A model generated the notes under the pieces. It saw only the letters and a list, made by a program, of their open reading frames with translations. It made no database searches and had not been told where the DNA came from. The position numbers and the translations under genes were made by a program. A DNA stretch of 64,000 nt from contig KL647295.1 in NCBI GenBank assembly GCA_000727475.1, positions 2,254,476 to 2,318,475 on the forward strand, read 5' to 3'. This DNA is from Sarcocystis neurona. Its lineage: Eukaryota; Apicomplexa; Conoidasida; Eucoccidiorida; Sarcocystidae. Shown piece after piece: positions 1-10,272 of the stretch (its first letter is position 1; every line of letters starts with the position of its first letter).

Positions 1-963
1 CAGAGGATTGGTCGCGAGGCAGGGTGCTCGTGCCCGTGCATTACCGTTGACTGCAAACTGTGATGTCAGGCAGGTCCGAGTACATGTACGAATGCGTGGA
101 TATACTTCCGCGTACTTCTGTATACGTTTGCATACATACATCGGTGCATAGACATACAAATCACAGACGTACACGTACATATCATCGCAGTTTCACATGT
201 AGCTTGAGTGAGCGTGTAGTTGGACCGAGGCATCTACGTCCTTTTCCACATGTGTGTCCGCCGACACTACACGTTACTGTGCGCGTGCTTTAAATGAGTT
301 CGAGTGGACCTCAGGTTAATTCATGCCGCGAAAGCGGAAGCCAAGGTTGCCTGCCTAGGAAGGTTGACATACGTGAGTCTACAGGTGCGTGCAGATTCAC
401 ATACACTGGGGCGTCCGCAAACAAAGCTTCTGCTTCTGGGTTGTTCTAGAAACACATGGAATGATCGCTATACATATGCTGTAACACTTACACGTGGACA
501 CGTATGCGTGGAGGTGCGGGCACGTGTACACGTGAGTGAAAAGCTCCACATAGGGTGAGCGTATTTTCTTCGCGTGTTTGTAGAGATACAATCATTTTTA
601 CTCTGGCATCCCAACTGATTACTGTGGCAGCGTCATGCCTCTATAATGCGGCACATGTTCACGGCCTAAGAGATCTCCCACAAGGTTGCACCTCCCACGT
701 GCTGTTCATACACGCGCAAACGCGGTTGTAGCACCTACATACATTTGTGGTAGGATATGCGAGAGTTTTTGTTCCCGCTATTCGAGAGGTAAGCAGATGT
801 AATGAATAGACTGGTGTGCCTACGCCCTACCTTCGTGAAACGAAACTTGAGGCTGCCCCGGTCTCCGTGCAAAACCGCTGCCGAGTAGAACCGTTACTGC
901 AAAGCATAAGTACTCTTGCAAAATGTAGAAAAAAATGTATAGAAGTGGTGAATGTGGTCAGCC
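1..963. other. Intergenic / 3' flank of the RAP-type gene
   Basis: I see no convincing coding sequence here. The stretch is rich in short alternating motifs around ACGT, ACAT and CACGTG, a style also seen in the introns further right. Short open frames exist on both strands but have no recognisable protein character or paired splice sites. The right end adjoins the stop codon of the minus-strand RAP-type gene, so it should contain that gene's 3' untranslated region and polyadenylation region; no specific signal could be pinned down. Confidence 0.5.
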
Positions 964-3900
964 TCACCGCTTGAAAGGAGCGAGTGTAACAAAAAGGGTG
1001 ACACGTTTGAGCTCTGGAGGCTGTTTACGAAAAACTGGTAAGTGCCCCGTTTCCGTCTCAACCCATTGTCGGGACGCACCACTAAAGCACCAACCACGTG
1101 CAACGGACGCAAAATACGTTTTCCTGGAGCGGACGGTCGCTCCTGTAAATCTGGTGGGGAAGTTCGCGTCTCGTAGTCGCTGGAGATCCCGGAGAGAGAG
1201 AATGATCGATGCAATTGTAAAGAACGTGGCCACAAGTGTATGGACGTTGGCAGCTTCACAGCAAGAATAAACGTATAGAGTGCTACAGTCCCACCATAGT
1301 GCAACTTCTTCTTCGCGTTCACGAAGGAGCTAGAACCACATCCACCCTTACCCCTGATGGATCCTTGTATTCAGCCTGTGCGCGCCAACCTCTCAACCAG
1401 CGAAGATCTCCCCGACTAGTTGCGTTGCGTTCCCTTCCCTCGCAACTAGTCAGGTGTTTCATCGACCCAGTAGAATAAGCGTTCTTGTTGCGTGCCTCAT
1501 TCTGCGCAGACCGATCAGGATTATCTCCATCTTCACTTGTCTCATTCTGCATACTCTCACGCCGTGGTAGTCGTTGCTTTGCACCGCGCGGTTCCTCTGT
1601 AGCGTTCTCTGCCCCATTTTCGACTCCCCGGCTGAAGTATTCTCTTTGAGAGGATTTTTCTTCACAAGGGCCCACGTGCTCGCTCATCCTACCGGTCCGA
1701 ATTCGCTTACAGCCGAAAGAACCAAGCACGTTATCACAAAAGATAGCAGAGTTCTCGCGTACAGCGGACGCAGGAGACACGGAGCCACAAGAAGCAAATA
1801 ATTCAGAACAAGGAGCCATGGAATTAGAGGAAGCGGTACGGTACACGGAAGATGTAAGCGGACTTTCGGAGGCAGCACTGGGAGTACGAGAAACAGAAGA
1901 GGCATCAAGAAGAGTAGGTGGGGTGCTGGAGACTGAAGGTGATTTATCGGACTCAGGAAGCAGAGGATAAGGGAACCCAAGAGAGAGGTCGTCCTGTCTA
2001 CACACGCTGCGCGTGTTGACAGCTGTTCCTTGCATCAGTCGGCGCAGCACAATTAACACCTGTACATGAAGCTGCGATGTTCTGCAGGCCACGACCCGTG
2101 AGGAGTGAATATCCAGGGAAGCACGGCAGCGAAGCAGCACCTTAAAGAACGAGGTTCCAGCAAGTTGCACATCCTGCTGGACCGCCAGTTTCGGTGGCGC
2201 TCTTTTCGGCTCGTTACCTTGCTGAGGCTTAGCAGATGAAGTTTGGTGATTTAATTGCAACCCCTGTTTTATGTCCCTCGGATCCTTAAACTGCAGATGC
2301 TGGTTTACGCGCAAATGAGGTTCCAAAGACACTTGCCCATCCGGCTGCATGGGTTGCCTGGGTTGCAAGTGCTGTTCCTGTACTTTGCCCTTATCAAGCG
2401 CGAAGTAGTACTTCGGGTCCACTCGCTCACCCAGTTGTCCGTGCGTACTGAAGTGACGGGGATCCTCCAATCGAGCGCAGCAGCTCACCTCCAGACTCCC
2501 GTCCAAATGTGTGTGTTTGTGCAGCTGATTCTGCTTTTCAACCTGAGAATGCTGGTTCCCCTGTGTGGACTTACTTGATTGTATGTGCTGACTCAGTTGT
2601 ATCAGGGATTGTTCGGCCTGTTCTTGCATTTGCTTATACCCGGCGAAATGCTCGTGCTGCCGGCACAGATGACGCACTTGCATTTGCTCCTTGAGCAGCT
2701 GCGCTTGCCCGCTGTTGTTCACACCGTGATCCAGTCGCGCGTGGTCCTCCCCTTGTGAGCGTACACCCCTATGCTGGGGCGGCTTTAACCCCTTCTGCAC
2801 CTCCGACAGTGTGTGTTCGTGGGGCATTACGTGTTTTGACGCCTGCCTTCGACAACGTACCAGCCGTATCTGTCGTGGCCGTTTCCACACGTTTCGCCCT
2901 CTCTCAGCAGAATTGGTGTCTACTCCCCCCGGCATTCCTTTGAAAGGCAAAATATTGTGCGGCAGCGTCATGCTCTCGTCTTTCGAAGTGCTACAATTGC
3001 AACACTGTTCCAAGTCGTTTTCTGTCCGTTTACTCTGCACTTCAAACGTGTCCTGCGCTGCCTTTCTGCAGCCCGGCAGTGTGCCTACACCCACTATTCC
3101 AGTGCTGCCTATTACAGCTGCCCGTGATCTTTGATTCACCACTGCGCCCGGAGCACGAGAACCTGCATCAACACCCGCATCACCTTTTACTTGTCTGATC
3201 CTTTCTAGAAAATTCTGTCGGCTGTTTGGCTTGCTTTCGCTGCACCTTCTGTTTTTCTCTGTCGCTCTTGAAGCCCCCACAGGAGTCCTGCTCTTCCAGC
3301 TTCCTGCGGCCGGACGCATTCTTGTAGAATCAGCTGCCGTCTGACATTGTAGCTGCACCTCCCTAGTCGCACTTCCCGAAGCTGACTCACGAGTAGCACT
3401 CTTATAAGGCTTATCAACATGTACATCATTCTTGGGGAGATCGACTGCAGCAGGTGTCTTCTGCGTCAGTGAGTGTTGGCCGCCACTTTGCGCTGGCGAG
3501 CCAGACTGCAGCAGATGGAGCGACCAGCTGCTGGGGTCCTCTGTAGAAGAAATCACCTCTCCTGCAGTGCGCGTTTCGCACGTCACATAGCACAAGAGAG
3601 CCAGATAAAACTGCGTCTGCAGCTCATAAGGCAGCACACTGCTGCAGTAGGGCTCCAGCGTAGCATTTGACAGGTGTTTGGCAGGTGCGTACAATGTGTC
3701 GCTGCTTCTCCCGCCTCCTGCAATACTTTCACACTTGACAGCGGCGTTGCTGTGCTCTGCGCATGTGTTGCCGCGTGGTGCAAAAGTTTTGCTGCACGCT
3801 GCACGTTCCGGGGTGTGCGCGTTAAGCTTTCCGCTGCAACTCTCAGAATTCCTCTGCTCATCAGAAGAAAACTGCAGGCATGCCTCAGAAGAAGGCCTGC

Positions 3901-6900
3901 GTTTGCCTCTGCTAGTCATTCTGTTGCAGTTCGACCAGAGTCTGCTGACCGGGTGCAATATTGTTTCTGGTGTACCACGTGCAATACAAGGCGTTTCTGT
4001 TATTTGCTGTTGACTTGCACGGCAAGTGTTTGAGACTCGCTGTTCTTTGTACGCCGTTGCCGGCGCGGCTTTGCTCTTGCTAAATACCGACACTTCTACA
4101 GTGCTGCTGCTCCTGGCGCTGCTGTATTCCGTGTCGGGAGGAGGAGAAGCAAGCAGCTGCTGCTGCTGCTCTGCGCTTAAAGTGGTTACCGAGTAGTCCA
4201 TTACCTGATTCTCTTTCCTCTGCAACCTGCTCCTCCACCTGCACCTCCCACGACTATTTGTCCGGCTCATCCTCCTCCAACTCGTATGTGTAGCGCTTAC
4301 GTTTTCGCTTCTGCACCTTCTACCACTCTTGTTGCTACTATCTCTCCTTCTATTGTCCACAGTCTCATCACCAGGACAGCTCTCACCGGCGCTACAGCTG
4401 TCGCGTTCACTAAAATGTCTACTACTGCGACTCCTCCTCCCCCTCCTTCTACTCCTCCTACTACCACAAGGACTCGCACACCGATCACTGCGTCTACTAT
4501 TATTACTACTGCTACTGGTCCAACTACTGTGAGTAACACGAGTACTAAAACCGCTTTGCGAAGTCGCTGTTTTCCATCCGTCTCGCTCGTCGCCTGCTGT
4601 TGACGTGCTGCTGCACATCGGTTCTTCTGCTGCGTCGTTGTCTGCTGCGACCGCCGCAAGAGTGTTCTTCACTTCCCTGCTGTCAGCTGTCCGTGCAGCA
4701 GGCGCTCTTGTTTCTGCTTCGTTTCCGTCCTCTTTTTCAGCAACGGCACCAGCTCCAGATTTTCTGTCTGCGTTTACGCCCACAACGAAGACCCCCTGTC
4801 CGTTCCTTTCAGCAAACACAAGCCTCTTCCCCTGTCGTTGCTCCTCGGTGTACTTTCCTCTGCTGCTTGAGCATGACGCAGCGCCCATCTTATCTCTGCA
4901 GTGTGTGCCAACAACTTCCTCCTCTTCTTCTTTGCCGTCGTTTTTTTCTTTTCCCCTCTTTCCCGCCGGTTCCCCCTCCCCATGTCCTCGTTCTCCGCAA
5001 CCTGCTCCTCCGCTTACGCGGCTGCTGCAGGTGGATGTTGCGTTCCAGGTGTCGACGAATCTCTTTATGCGCCGTTGCTTCTCCAGCACCGAGCGTGTGC
5101 ATGCAGCACCATCGGCCAGGGAAACTACACCACTTGCAGCAACAAGTCTGTATGGTGCGACTGCTCTCTTTTTCTCATTCTGCTGCATCCGCTGCATTCC
5201 GCCGCCAAAACCGAAAGCATTAGCAGCACTTGTGTGTTGTTGCCTGTCTCTTCCACCTTTGCCCACAGCAGTGTTCCTGCGCTGCTGTCCCAAAGCCGAA
5301 CGTGTCTCTGCCGCTGTTGCCGCCGCCGCTTCATCTTCTTCTTTAGCTGAACTTGGTTCTGCTGTCCCCTCAAACAGATGTTTCCCTGATATCTCTCTGG
5401 TTTCTGTTGCTGCTGTTTGGGCTGTGTGTGCGCAAACGCTATGTGGCCGCTCTTTGTGAATCTGCTTCAGCTGCTGTTGTTCGTGTTCCTGCGCCTGCTG
5501 CTCGAGAGTCCTGATGATGCTTGTAAAGAGCATTGGGAGATAGATATCTTGCAGAGCGAGCGCCCAGCAGAGACGTACCTTCTCCACTATACTGTACGTC
5601 TCAACAAAAATGACGGCGTGCACGCTTATTGCCTTTAGAGCGAAGAAAGCCGTCCAGCGACCCCACGGCAGAAGTCGCTTACGCCCTTGTTCTTCCTGCT
5701 GCTGCTGGTGGCTCCCCTTCAAAAGATTTTCTTTTGGACAGTGCTTCTTCCCCGTATGGTGCTGTTGCTGCGGGTGCGCCACCTGTTGCTCATGCTGCAT
5801 GTACTGCCACTGTTGGAGCCGCTCCTCTTGCAGCTGCTGCTCTTGCTGCACCTCTTGCTTTTGCCTCTGTTGCACCCGCGGGTGTTGCCCGTGCTGCAAC
5901 TGGAGGTGCTGTTCTTGCACAAGCTCTTTTTGCTGCCGCTTCCCCTGCACCTGTGACCGCTGCTCTTGCTGCATCCGTTGCTCATGATGCTGCGCCTGCT
6001 GACGCTTGTGGGACTTCTTCTTTTTCTGAGGGACAGACGCTTCTGACGGGAAAACACCCTGTCCCAAAGACTCTGGCGAACTTGACAAACTTCTTTCACG
6101 CAGTGAAACTTCCTCGTGGGGAACAAGCTTCCTAACAAATGAAACGCCCACGGCTGTTACGTTCTTATCTCTCTTGATCGGAGAGGTCTTACTAAATGCC
6201 GGTGGCAAGTCTGCAGACGGTGGCGTTTCTCGGCTCGACTGCACTGCTCTAGAGACCCAAGATCCTTGACTTTGCAGAGCCCTGCGAGACGCTGCTGCGT
6301 GTTGTTGCTGCATGCGTCCAGTGCGCTGCTGCTGCTCCCGGTGCGGAAAACGTGGAGGTGTATTTATTGCCGTTGTAGTCGTAGTAACAGCCGTAGGCAC
6401 CGGGATGCCATCAGGAGGGCAGCAGCAGTGCGCGAAGGCCCAGGCCATCGCGGTGGCTTCCACAGGCCTCAACGAGAGAAGAAAATTTTTTCTGCAGTGA
6501 TTCTGCAAGAGGGGTTGCACTTCGGAGGACGAGTAGCCTTCTGTGCTGCTGTTTCTACTGCGGTCTGCAAACGGGTGCAGAAAGAGGCAAGATGGCAACA
6601 GGTGGGTCCAACCGGGCGTGACGATAGCTTTTCCGCAGAAAACGTGGTACGCTGCAGGCACGCCAGTGGAAAGTGAAGCTTCGTTGCTGGTGCTGTGCTT
6701 CACTCCGCGCACGGGGAAGACGGCGGAAGGTGGCGGATCTCCCCACGCGGATGACGGTGCACACAAAGCAGAAAAGGAGTGAGGTTCAAGTAACGCAGAA
6801 GAAGCAAAAGAAGAACAGGTGGACCCACAAGGAGATGAAGCGAAAGAGGCAGGGGATGACGAACCAGGGCATACAAGAGGAGAACAGAAAGCCACAGATG

Positions 6901-9900
6901 CAGTGTATGGAGGACAAGGAAGAGAAAAGGACTGCTGCAGAAGGGGCGAAGAGAAGGAAGAAGAGGAAGGAGCCTGCTGCTCTTTCGTCAAGCTGTCGTC
7001 CATCCCGGTTCCTGCTTTCATTGTTGCGGAGAGCGCGGCGCTGTTTCTGCTGCAGCTAGCGTTCGCCAAAGCGCAGCAGGAGGAATGGCTTGCTGAAACG
7101 CCTTTCGAAGAGTCAGCAGCAGCACCTCTGACGCCTGCTGTAGAAGGCAGCAGTTGCTGTTCGCCTTGCAAAAGTAGCGAGGCTGACGTGGAGAAAAGGA
7201 CAGGTGAGAAGCTCCTGAGTTTCACCAAAGACGTCATAATTATCGAGACGCTGCCACCCGTAGCAGATGCGTCTTCCTTCTCGTGTCCTTGTGAGTAAAC
7301 AAATCTGCCGTTAATGGGCACGGCAGGAAGTCCGGCTGGGACGGCTGCGTGCAAATTGGAAGAATTGCAAGGAAGAGAATAAGAGGGGCAGCCGGCCCTT
7401 CGAGCCTCTCTTGTTCTTTTCCCTTCTAAGGTAGACACAGCAGTTGAGTGAGTTACTTTTGGGGGTCTTTTCTTTTTGTTTTCTTCCTTTTTATAAAGGG
7501 GAACATTATTTTGTGAGTGGCAACCGGCGACACGTTCGCCGTGGTCGAGTGCCACATCTTCGCCGTGATCGGGTCCCACATCATCGCCGTGGTCGAGTGC
7601 CACATCTCTTTCCCTCTGCTTTTTTGTGTGCTGCTTCTGATCTTGCTGAAGCGGCTGCGGGCCATCTTGAACGCAAGATTCTGAACGCACGTGTGGCCGC
7701 CCCTGCCACTGTTGTTGCCAGTTCTGCCCGCAGTGCTGCGCGTGCTGCTGCTTCTCCTCGCTGGGGACGTACCGCTCTCTTCGACGCTGCTGGTGCGAAT
7801 GTTCGGCGCTTTGTTGTTCTCCGGTGAAGTGTTCGGTGATGTAATGCTGGCGCAGCACGAGACGCTGCTTTTGGGAGGGAAACTGCTGTCGCAGCGGATG
7901 CGGTTGCTGTTTTTGATGTTGCCTCTGGGAGAAAACCCTCTGTTGGCTTCGGCATTCTGGCTTTGGGACGTATTGCTGCTGCTGCTGCTGCGAGACGAGG
8001 CATTGCTGCTGAGGAAGACACTGGCGCTCGGTGCAGTGTCTTGCCTGGAGAACCTGCTGCTGCAGCTGCGGCTGGTGGGTGACAGGCTGCTCCTCGGGGC
8101 GGCTCGCGTCCTGAGGAAGAGGCTGCTGCAGAAGAAACGGGTGCTGAGGAGGCTGCTGCTCAGGAGCAGGCCGCAGCTGAGGAGGCTGCCACCTGCAGAG
8201 GTCCTCTTGTTCGGGATGTTGCTGCTGCTGCTGAAGGTGCTCCGGACGGTCATGAGGCTGCTGCTGGAGAGGATGTTGTGGGTGGTGTCGCTGCTGCTGC
8301 TGAAGGTAACACTGTGGGATCTGTTGTTGTTGTTGCTGGAGGCGAGAAGGGTGTTCCCTATGCTGCTGCGGGGAATGCAGCCGGTGGTGCTGCTGCGGAC
8401 TGTGTTGCTCCTGCTGCTGCTGCTCCTGCTGTTGCTCGAGCAGCGTCTGCTGCGGGCTGTCCCAAGCAAGGGAAAGAAGGTGCGCTGCTTGGCGTGCAGC
8501 TACAGCAAGGAGGTACCCGTGTCTGAAGTCTACAGCGGCAAACGCATGCACTACTGTAGCTATTTCTCTCAGCGTCATCCGGTGAATCGACAGCAACACC
8601 GCTTTTGCTGCCGCCTTCCAGAAAAGCAGCAGCTCTGTCTGTTCCTCTTGGTCAGCCCCTGGTAGGGCTGCTCTCGCGTCCCTACTGGAGAGACGCCTGC
8701 GGGTAGCCGTCCCATTTACACGCCTCGAAGACTTGCCGAGAGCGGTCTCATCTTCGCTGCAGGGGTGCACCGACGGTGTAAAAGAGAGACGGGTCTGTGC
8801 CTTACCTGAAGAGACTCGGAGAGCCGTTGCGCGACTGGACGAGAGAGCCACTCGTTCTCTTCCTCCACAAGGATGGGACGCGTCGTGTGCAGAGAGAATT
8901 CCGCACTTCTCTAAATGCTGGCCACTGTTGCGGGTACTTCGGAACCGTATTGCTCTGCCTTTACTGCACTCCTGCTGCTGCTGTTGCAGACGAACGTTCG
9001 GATGCAGCTGCGCCACACTCCAAAGCGCGACGCTGAGACTGCAGGGGTTGAACAGGGGGAGACAGAGACTCACCGTCTTCATAAGCAGAGACGAGACAGC
9101 AGCAGAAACCGCGGAAAATGAACTTCCTCCACTTGTGTCTTTTGCGGAAAGGAGAAGCGGCTGAAAATCTTCTGACGCTTGTCGCTGCAGAGCAGGGTCT
9201 CTATCTGGCCCGCAGGAAACTCTTTCCCCCCTCTCCTGTCGCACTGCATCTGTTCGCTCCTGCTGCCCGAGGTGATCTTCTCTGTCTTGCTCTTCGGTTT
9301 CTTCAGTCTTCTGCTGCCGGGCTTCTTCTCCCAGTTGCTTCTTCCGTTCCTCTTTCTTCTGAAGCTGTTCAAGTTTCCTGTCCTCCTGCTCTACCTCGTT
9401 TCCCTTTCTCTTCTCGGAGTCTCTCTGTCCATTCGGCCAGTGGAGAAAAAGAGATTCACTCGCAAAACCGAGGTCACGGAAGGCGGTGGCAGTTGCTGCT
9501 GTTTCTTGACGGCCAGAAGACACATCTTGCTCCACCAAATGTTGGTTCTTACATACTGCATTGCAGACAGCGGAGTTGGCGGCACCAGCAGCAACAGCAA
9601 CAATCGGAGTTACCGGAGCAACAGCAGCAGGAACAGCAGCAGTGACGACAGCCGCAGGAACAGCAGCACAGTGACAACAGCAGCAGGAACAGTAGTAGTA
9701 GTGGCAATAACCGCCAGTAGGAGGGTCGGGAGCAGCGGCAGGCACACGATTTGGAGCCGTTGGAGCAACCGAGTCGAGGCAGACAAATGCGTCGGAGCGC
9801 CAACCGGAACAGCTGGTGCACGAGAAGGACGAACAAGAGCTAGCGAAGGTACAAGGTAAGGAGGAGAAGGAGCTACAGCAGGAGCGGGTGAAGCACCCGC

Positions 9901-9912
9901 AAGAGCACGAAG
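964..9912 (-). CDS. Giant Gln/Ala/Ser-rich HPR/RAP-type protein, C-terminal coding block
   Basis: A minus-strand frame runs open from about 9912 to 1319, over 2,800 codons. Most of it is low complexity: a charged E/K/Q section near 9100-9400, a dense poly-Gln zone at 7.9-8.45 kb, Ser/Arg-rich parts at 4.0-4.6 kb and Gln/His-rich parts at 2.2-2.8 kb. Short helical islands interrupt it near 8580-8480, 6470-6420, 5570-5460, 3640-3560 and 2060-1990, with motifs such as RLCWALALQDIYLPML and ATVVHAFAAVDFRHGYLL. These resemble the degenerate helical repeats of apicomplexan HPR/RAP proteins. A GTAAGG donor after base 1352 and an acceptor before base 1179 join in phase 0 to a last exon (1179-964, 72 codons with stop) containing RFTGATVRSRKTYF, RGW and RQW, which fits the second half of a RAP domain. 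Likely role is organellar RNA binding or processing (inference). It probably continues the block at 10273-15027; the joining exons are unresolved. Confidence 0.55.
7505..7612 (-). repeat. 24-bp tandem repeat coding for an eight-residue unit
   Basis: Inside the giant minus-strand frame, three to four imperfect 24-bp units encode repeats of the form D-V-(A/G)-(L/P)-D-H-G-(D/E), ending in a more diverged copy. It is distinct from the surrounding Gln and His runs and keeps the reading frame. Confidence 0.75.
8205..8460 (-). repeat. Dense CAG/CTG trinucleotide tract (poly-Gln coding)
   Basis: Near-continuous CTG/TTG triplets on the plus strand are read on the minus strand as CAG/CAA, giving Gln runs broken by His, Pro and Arg. 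The same triplets would read as Leu, Ala, Cys or Ser in other frames, so the many long overlapping open frames here are by-products of the repeat. Confidence 0.85.
9575..9690 (-). repeat. CAG/AGC-rich tract near the 5' side of the C-terminal block
   Basis: Runs of CAGCAG, AGCAAC and AGTAGT on the plus strand read on the minus strand as Ala/Val/Cys-rich sequence. The tract lies next to the unresolved exon junction between 9745 and 10272, and its symmetry makes the splice acceptor there hard to choose. Confidence 0.7.
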
Positions 9913-10272
9913 AACATCAGTTGTGACGCTTCTTCCACAGAAGCGGCAGAACCAGCCACCACGAGGGCAGAAGAGAAGTCACCACTGCAAGGACCGCACT
10001 GACAAGCTTCAAAAGAAGCTTCACTTATTGAGCAGTAACTACGAAGCAGCAGTAGCAGTAGCAATAGCAGACAAACGCTGTGGTGAGGCTGCTGCGGCAG
10101 AGGCAGAAGGACATGCGACATAGACAGAGGGACAAAAAAAGCGGGAGCAGTCAACCGAGGAGCGGGAGAGTATAAGAAGCGGAGAGGACGCGAAGGGGCG
10201 CATTCACCAGCTGATCTGGGCCGCACAGCAGCATGACGTGAAGCAGGGCGAGAGGAGGTGGCGGGCACTTAC
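9913..10272 (-). other. Unresolved intron/exon zone joining the two RAP-type blocks
   Basis: On the minus strand the upstream block ends in frame at a consensus GTAAGT donor (bases 10272-10267). A pyrimidine-rich stretch and a CAG acceptor follow near 10104, which would open a phase-0 exon (Q-P-H-H-S-V and a Leu run, then a more ordinary section around 10030-9930) before a TAG near 9873. A second frame starting near 9945 is Pro/Ala-rich and also coding-like. Which frame feeds the long downstream frame cannot be decided by eye; cDNA would settle it. Confidence 0.4.

Noticed and set aside
4600..5459. Plus-strand ORFs of 207 and 284 codons rich in Leu/Cys/Ser or Ala/Pro
   Set aside because: They are antisense shadows of the minus-strand giant frame; their composition is simply the complement of Gln/Glu/Ala-coding triplets.
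7453..8665. Long open frames on both strands (338 codons minus, 324 codons plus) overlapping the poly-Gln region
   Set aside because: They are other-frame readings of the CAG/CTG triplet repeat (Ser or Leu runs) within the longer Gln-coding frame and have no independent features.
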